Assembly: GCA_934408835.1 (NCBI GenBank)
Contig: CAKRVU010000052.1
Location: forward strand, 1 to 7,761
Source: an uncultured Oscillospiraceae bacterium
GTDB taxonomy: Bacteria; Bacillota; Clostridia; Oscillospirales; Ruminococcaceae
Length of the DNA: 7,761 nt
Direction of reading: 5' to 3'
Both the position numbers and the translations under genes were made by a program. Shown here one piece after another: positions 6,121-7,761 of this stretch. The stretch's first letter is position 1; the number at the start of each line of letters is the position of its first letter. The notes beneath the pieces were generated by a model. The model made no database searches, had not been told where the DNA came from, and saw only the letters and a program-made list of their open reading frames with translations.

Positions 6121-6858
6121 TCAAGGCAGTTCGTCCTCATTTTCGAGATTGTGCCATACGTCCTGTACATCCTCGTTTTCTTCCAATGCGTCGAGTAAAC
6201 GCCGCATTTTTAATTTCTGTTCCTCTGTTTCTAGTTTTGTAAAAGTATTCGGAAGCATTTCAACCTGCGCCGATACAAAAGAATACCCCTTTTGCTCCAA
6301 CTGCTCTCGGACAGCGCTGAACTCCGAAGGCGCAGTTGTGACGGTAACACCCTGCTCCGAGAACTCAAAGTCTTCCGCACCGGCGTCTAAGCAGACTTCC
6401 ATCATTGCGTCCTCGTCCATCGCTTCTCCCTCAATTAAAAGAACTCCTTTTTCTTGAAACAGAAAGGATACGCAACCGGAGGTTCCCAAATTCCCGCCAA
6501 ATTTGTCAAAATAATGACGGATATCAGCAGCAGTGCGGTTGCGATTGTCAGTCAATGTTTCTACAATGACCGCGACGCCACCGGGACCATATCCTTCGTA
6601 AGTAATGGATTCATAAGAATTTTTATTCCCGTCGCCGGACGCCTTTTTGATGATCCGGTCAATATTTTCGTTGGGAACGTTGTTTGCCTTTGCCTTTGCA
6701 ATGAGGTCGCGCAGCTTGCTGTTGTTCGCGGGGTCGGCGCCGCCTTCCTTGACAGCAACTGAAATTTCACGCCCCACCTTTGTAAATACCTTAGCGCGGG
6801 CACTGTCCGCCTTCCCTTTTTTTCGCTTGATGGTGCTCCACTTTGAATGTCCCGACAT
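6121..6858 (-). CDS. yebC: YebC/PmpR/TACO1-family protein
   Basis: A 245-residue cytosolic protein of the YebC family, a normal length. The family has long been annotated as transcriptional regulators; more recent work on bacterial YebC and mitochondrial TACO1 points to a role in translation at difficult (polyproline) stretches. Landmarks: MSGHSKWSTIKRKKGKADSARAKVFTK at the N-terminus (shown here only as the MSGHSKW type), EGGADPANNSKLRDLIAKAK (about 38-57), YEGYGPGGVAVIVE, the NRNRTAADIRHYFDKFGG block, GTSGCVSFLF, and the acidic C-terminus LEENEDVQDVWHN. The start at 6858 is chosen over the ATG at 6867 because AAGGA is 9 nt from 6858 but abuts 6867, and because family members begin with MSGHSKW or MAGHSKW. 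It lies downstream of the tRNA-Val terminator, so it needs its own promoter. Confidence 0.95.
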   Translation of the reverse strand: MSGHSKWSTIKRKKGKADSARAKVFTKVGREISVAVKEGGADPANNSKLRDLIAKAKANNVPNENIDRIIKKASGDGNKNSYESITYEGYGPGGVAVIVETLTDNRNRTAADIRHYFDKFGGNLGTSGCVSFLFQEKGVLLIEGEAMDEDAMMEVCLDAGAEDFEFSEQGVTVTTAPSEFSAVREQLEQKGYSFVSAQVEMLPNTFTKLETEEQKLKMRRLLDALEENEDVQDVWHNLENEDELP

Positions 6859-6888
6859 CCAAATCATTCCTTTCTTTTTGTTCAGATC

Positions 6889-6918
6889 AGCATATTGATA
6901 TTATTGTAATACAATCAA
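6889..6918 (-). promoter_or_regulatory. Candidate promoter of yebC with overlapping palindrome
   Basis: On the minus strand, TTGATT (6918-6913), an 18-base spacer and TATGCT (6894-6889) lie between the tRNA terminator and yebC. A perfect 13-bp palindrome, ATTGTAATACAAT (6903-6915), covers the end of the -35 box and the spacer and could be an operator. Both elements are moderate matches in AT-rich DNA. Confidence 0.4.
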
Positions 6919-6920
6919 AT

Positions 6921-6951
6921 AAAAAAAGCAACTCTATTTTCATAGAGCTGC
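6921..6951 (-). terminator. Rho-independent terminator after tRNA-Val
   Basis: On the minus strand, GCAGCTCTAT (6951-6942) and ATAGAGTTGC (6937-6928) form a 10-bp stem (one G-T pair) with a GAAA tetraloop, immediately followed by seven T (6927-6921). It begins 7 bases after the tRNA 3' end. A textbook intrinsic terminator that isolates the tRNA from yebC. Confidence 0.93.
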
Positions 6952-6958
6952 ATTCTTT

Positions 6959-7035
6959 TGGTGGGGATAACTGGACTTGAACCAGTGACCTCTTGCATGT
7001 CAAGCAAGCACTCTAACCAGCTGAGCTATACCCCC
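6959..7035 (-). tRNA. tRNA-Val (anticodon GAC)
   Basis: A 77-nt cloverleaf on the minus strand. The acceptor arm GGGGGTA pairs with TATCCCC (one G-T), followed by discriminator A and an encoded CCA. The D arm is GCTCAGCTGGTTAGAGT, the anticodon stem CTTGC/GCAAG encloses the loop TTGACAT with anticodon GAC (reads GUC and GUU, valine), and the T arm holds the conserved GGTTCAAGTCC. It is a single-gene transcription unit with its own promoter upstream and terminator downstream. Confidence 0.96.
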
Positions 7036-7081
7036 ATTCCCTCCGGGTATTTATTTATCATCGCTTTCACCGCATGCAATT

Positions 7082-7110
7082 AGTTTACCATAGCTTTTTT
7101 CTTTTGTCAA
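7082..7110 (-). promoter_or_regulatory. Promoter of tRNA-Val
   Basis: On the minus strand, a perfect TTGACA (7110-7105) is followed by 17 bases and TAAACT (7087-7082). Transcription would start about 40 bases before the mature 5' end of the tRNA, as is usual before RNase P processing. Confidence 0.82.
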
Positions 7111-7191
7111 GAAGTTTTTTGAATTTTTATCTCATTTTAAAAAGGGATACCAAAAAAGATACATTTTATTTCTAAAATTGACAAATCTTTC

Positions 7192-7220
7192 TTGACTCCC
7201 TCACTCCTTTGTGATATGAT
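7192..7220 (+). promoter_or_regulatory. Promoter of the structured leader/RNA
   Basis: TTGACT (7192-7197), exactly 17 bases, then TATGAT (7215-7220): five of six consensus bases in each box. The predicted start is near 7227. It faces away from the tRNA-Val promoter and drives the 7227-7445 region, which has no recognised protein product. Confidence 0.75.
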
Positions 7221-7226
7221 GTTGTT

Positions 7227-7445
7227 GCGATATAGTGGATGTGATGGGTTTATGCCCAAAATGGTACCGAACCGCAGGAAAGCGTCATAATGCGAACATA
7301 CTGATTAGATTGCCATCGCTACCATGATCGACAATGCCCCGCCGACAACCTGCTGCAAAAAACCGACTATACTGCATTTTTCATCTGCATGTTGCTCAAC
7401 TTCTTAACTCATTGTCCTAAAAGGAGGATGATCATTATGTTTTGA
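7227..7445 (+). ncRNA. Putative structured leader RNA or sRNA ending at a two-codon ORF
   Basis: About 210 transcribed bases with strong pairing potential. Helix 1: GTGATGG (7241-7247) with CCATCGC (7313-7319), extended across a small internal loop by TGG/CCA (7236-7238 with 7322-7324). Helix 2: GACAATG (7330-7336) with CATTGTC (7410-7416), continued on the outside by ATGATC (7324-7329) with GATCAT (7430-7435). Inside helix 2 is a nested hairpin: CAAC/GTTG, TGCA/TGCA and AAAAA/TTTTT (7346-7362 with 7377-7394). The ribosome binding site AGGAGG (7422-7427) lies in the 13-base bulge between the two parts of helix 2, and the following ATG (7437) opens only AUG UUU UGA. I do not recognise a known riboswitch consensus. 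Alternatives are a remnant of a lost gene's leader, a small RNA, or coincidental pairing. The exact ends are inferred. Confidence 0.4.
7437..7445 (+). CDS. Two-codon minimal ORF (AUG UUU UGA) with a strong ribosome binding site
   Basis: AAAAGGAGG (7419-7427) lies 9 bases before ATG 7437, as good a ribosome binding site as any gene here has, yet the frame stops after one Phe codon. Removing one T from the TTTT run would give only seven further codons before the next stop, so a simple single-base error does not restore a gene. It could be a minimal regulatory frame, the stub of a deleted gene, or a site where ribosomes stabilise the RNA. Confidence 0.25.
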   Translation: MF

Positions 7446-7527
7446 AACCACGCTGCTAAGCTGATATTTATACAATTTTTTGTGCAAAATACTTAAAAAT
7501 GTATTGGTAATTTGTGCTATTTGACTC

Positions 7528-7556
7528 TTCACAAATCAAGGTACTTGTAGTATAAT
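7528..7556 (+). promoter_or_regulatory. Promoter of the exported-protein gene, with repeats
   Basis: TTCACA (7528-7533), 17 bases, then a perfect TATAAT (7551-7556). The -35 box sits in one arm of an inverted repeat, ATTTGTG (7510-7516) and CACAAAT (7530-7536). The octamer AAGGTACT occurs twice, at 7538-7545 and 7573-7580, on either side of the -10 box. Such repeats are typical of regulator sites, but the regulator is unknown. The leader to the ATG is about 85 nt and contains an 8-bp palindrome CGTATACG (7601-7608). Confidence 0.7.
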
Positions 7557-7646
7557 ATATATAGTATATGGAAAGGTACTAAATCAGCTTACAGCTCATT
7601 CGTATACGTCACAAACTATGTATTTATTTTAGGAGGTTTTGTTATC

Positions 7647-7761
7647 ATGAAAATGACGAAAAAAGTCTTGACAGCGATGATCGCCGCCTCTATGGCTGCA
7701 ACGGCATTGCCTGCAGCAGCTGTAATAGACGATGTTGCAAATACTCTTGCCTCGGTTGATA
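7647..7761 (+). CDS. N-terminus of an exported protein, 3'-truncated by the window
   Basis: The ATG at 7647 follows AGGAGG (7631-7636) by 10 bases and opens a frame still open at the window end; 38 codons are visible. The sequence is a classical Sec signal peptide: a basic start (MKMTKK), a hydrophobic core (VLTAMIAASMAATAL) and a small-residue cleavage region (PAAA), then VIDDVANTLASVD as the beginning of the mature part. Nothing here identifies the mature protein, which could be a surface, cell-wall or secreted enzyme. It has its own strong promoter. The signal peptide call is confident; the function is unknown. Confidence 0.8.
   Translation, partial: MKMTKKVLTAMIAASMAATALPAAAVIDDVANTLASVD

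Noticed and set aside
6561..6803. Open frames overlapping yebC on both strands
   Set aside because: YebC motifs occupy the whole region in one frame; the others are shadows.
7261..7275. TGGTACCG...ACCGC resembling the T-box core
   Set aside because: The T-box core should read GGTGGNACCGCG and sit just before a terminator/antiterminator; here it is near the 5' end, is interrupted, and no terminator follows.

Overview
The window looks like chromosomal DNA of a Gram-positive anaerobe of class Clostridia, probably an Oscillospiraceae/Ruminococcaceae-type lineage. This is inferred from strong GGAGG-type ribosome binding sites, consensus SigA-type promoters, a moderate G+C content with AT-rich intergenic regions, a short ProB without a PUA domain, and a YebC of the MSGHSKW type. 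No species can be named from the sequence alone. I see no transposase, integrase, CRISPR array or phage gene.

Layout. (1) 1-654, + strand: the 5'-truncated end of an MTA/SAH nucleosidase gene (mtnN). (2) 775-1464, - strand: an XRE-family helix-turn-helix regulator, convergent with mtnN. Its own promoter has a 16-bp dyad whose arms exactly flank the -10 box. (3) 1657-5101, + strand: a tightly packed four-gene cluster of a histidine phosphatase, a cysteine-rich polytopic membrane protein of unknown function, proB and proA, closed by an intrinsic terminator. ProB and ProA carry out the first two enzymatic steps of proline synthesis from glutamate. The membrane gene overlaps proB by ATGA, so the proline genes are probably translationally coupled to it. 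(4) 5239-5805, + strand: a small CAP/SCP-domain (YkwD-like) protein followed by a long hairpin. (5) 5856-6120: a mostly featureless gap. (6) 6121-6858, - strand: yebC. (7) 6959-7035, - strand: tRNA-Val(GAC) with encoded CCA, a consensus promoter and a strong terminator. (8) 7192-7445, + strand: a consensus promoter followed by about 210 nt that can fold into two long-range helices. This ends at a strong ribosome binding site that serves only a two-codon reading frame (AUG UUU UGA). (9) 7528-7761, + strand: a second promoter with repeats around it, then the start of a gene for an exported protein, cut by the window end.

Most of the window is ordinary housekeeping sequence. The least explained part is 7192-7445. 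It has a good promoter and substantial pairing potential but no recognisable protein product, and it may be an uncharacterised structured RNA, a cis-acting leader or an sRNA. A second look is also merited at the short overlapping reading frame in front of the phosphatase, the unknown membrane protein coupled to proB, and the operator-like symmetry in three promoters.
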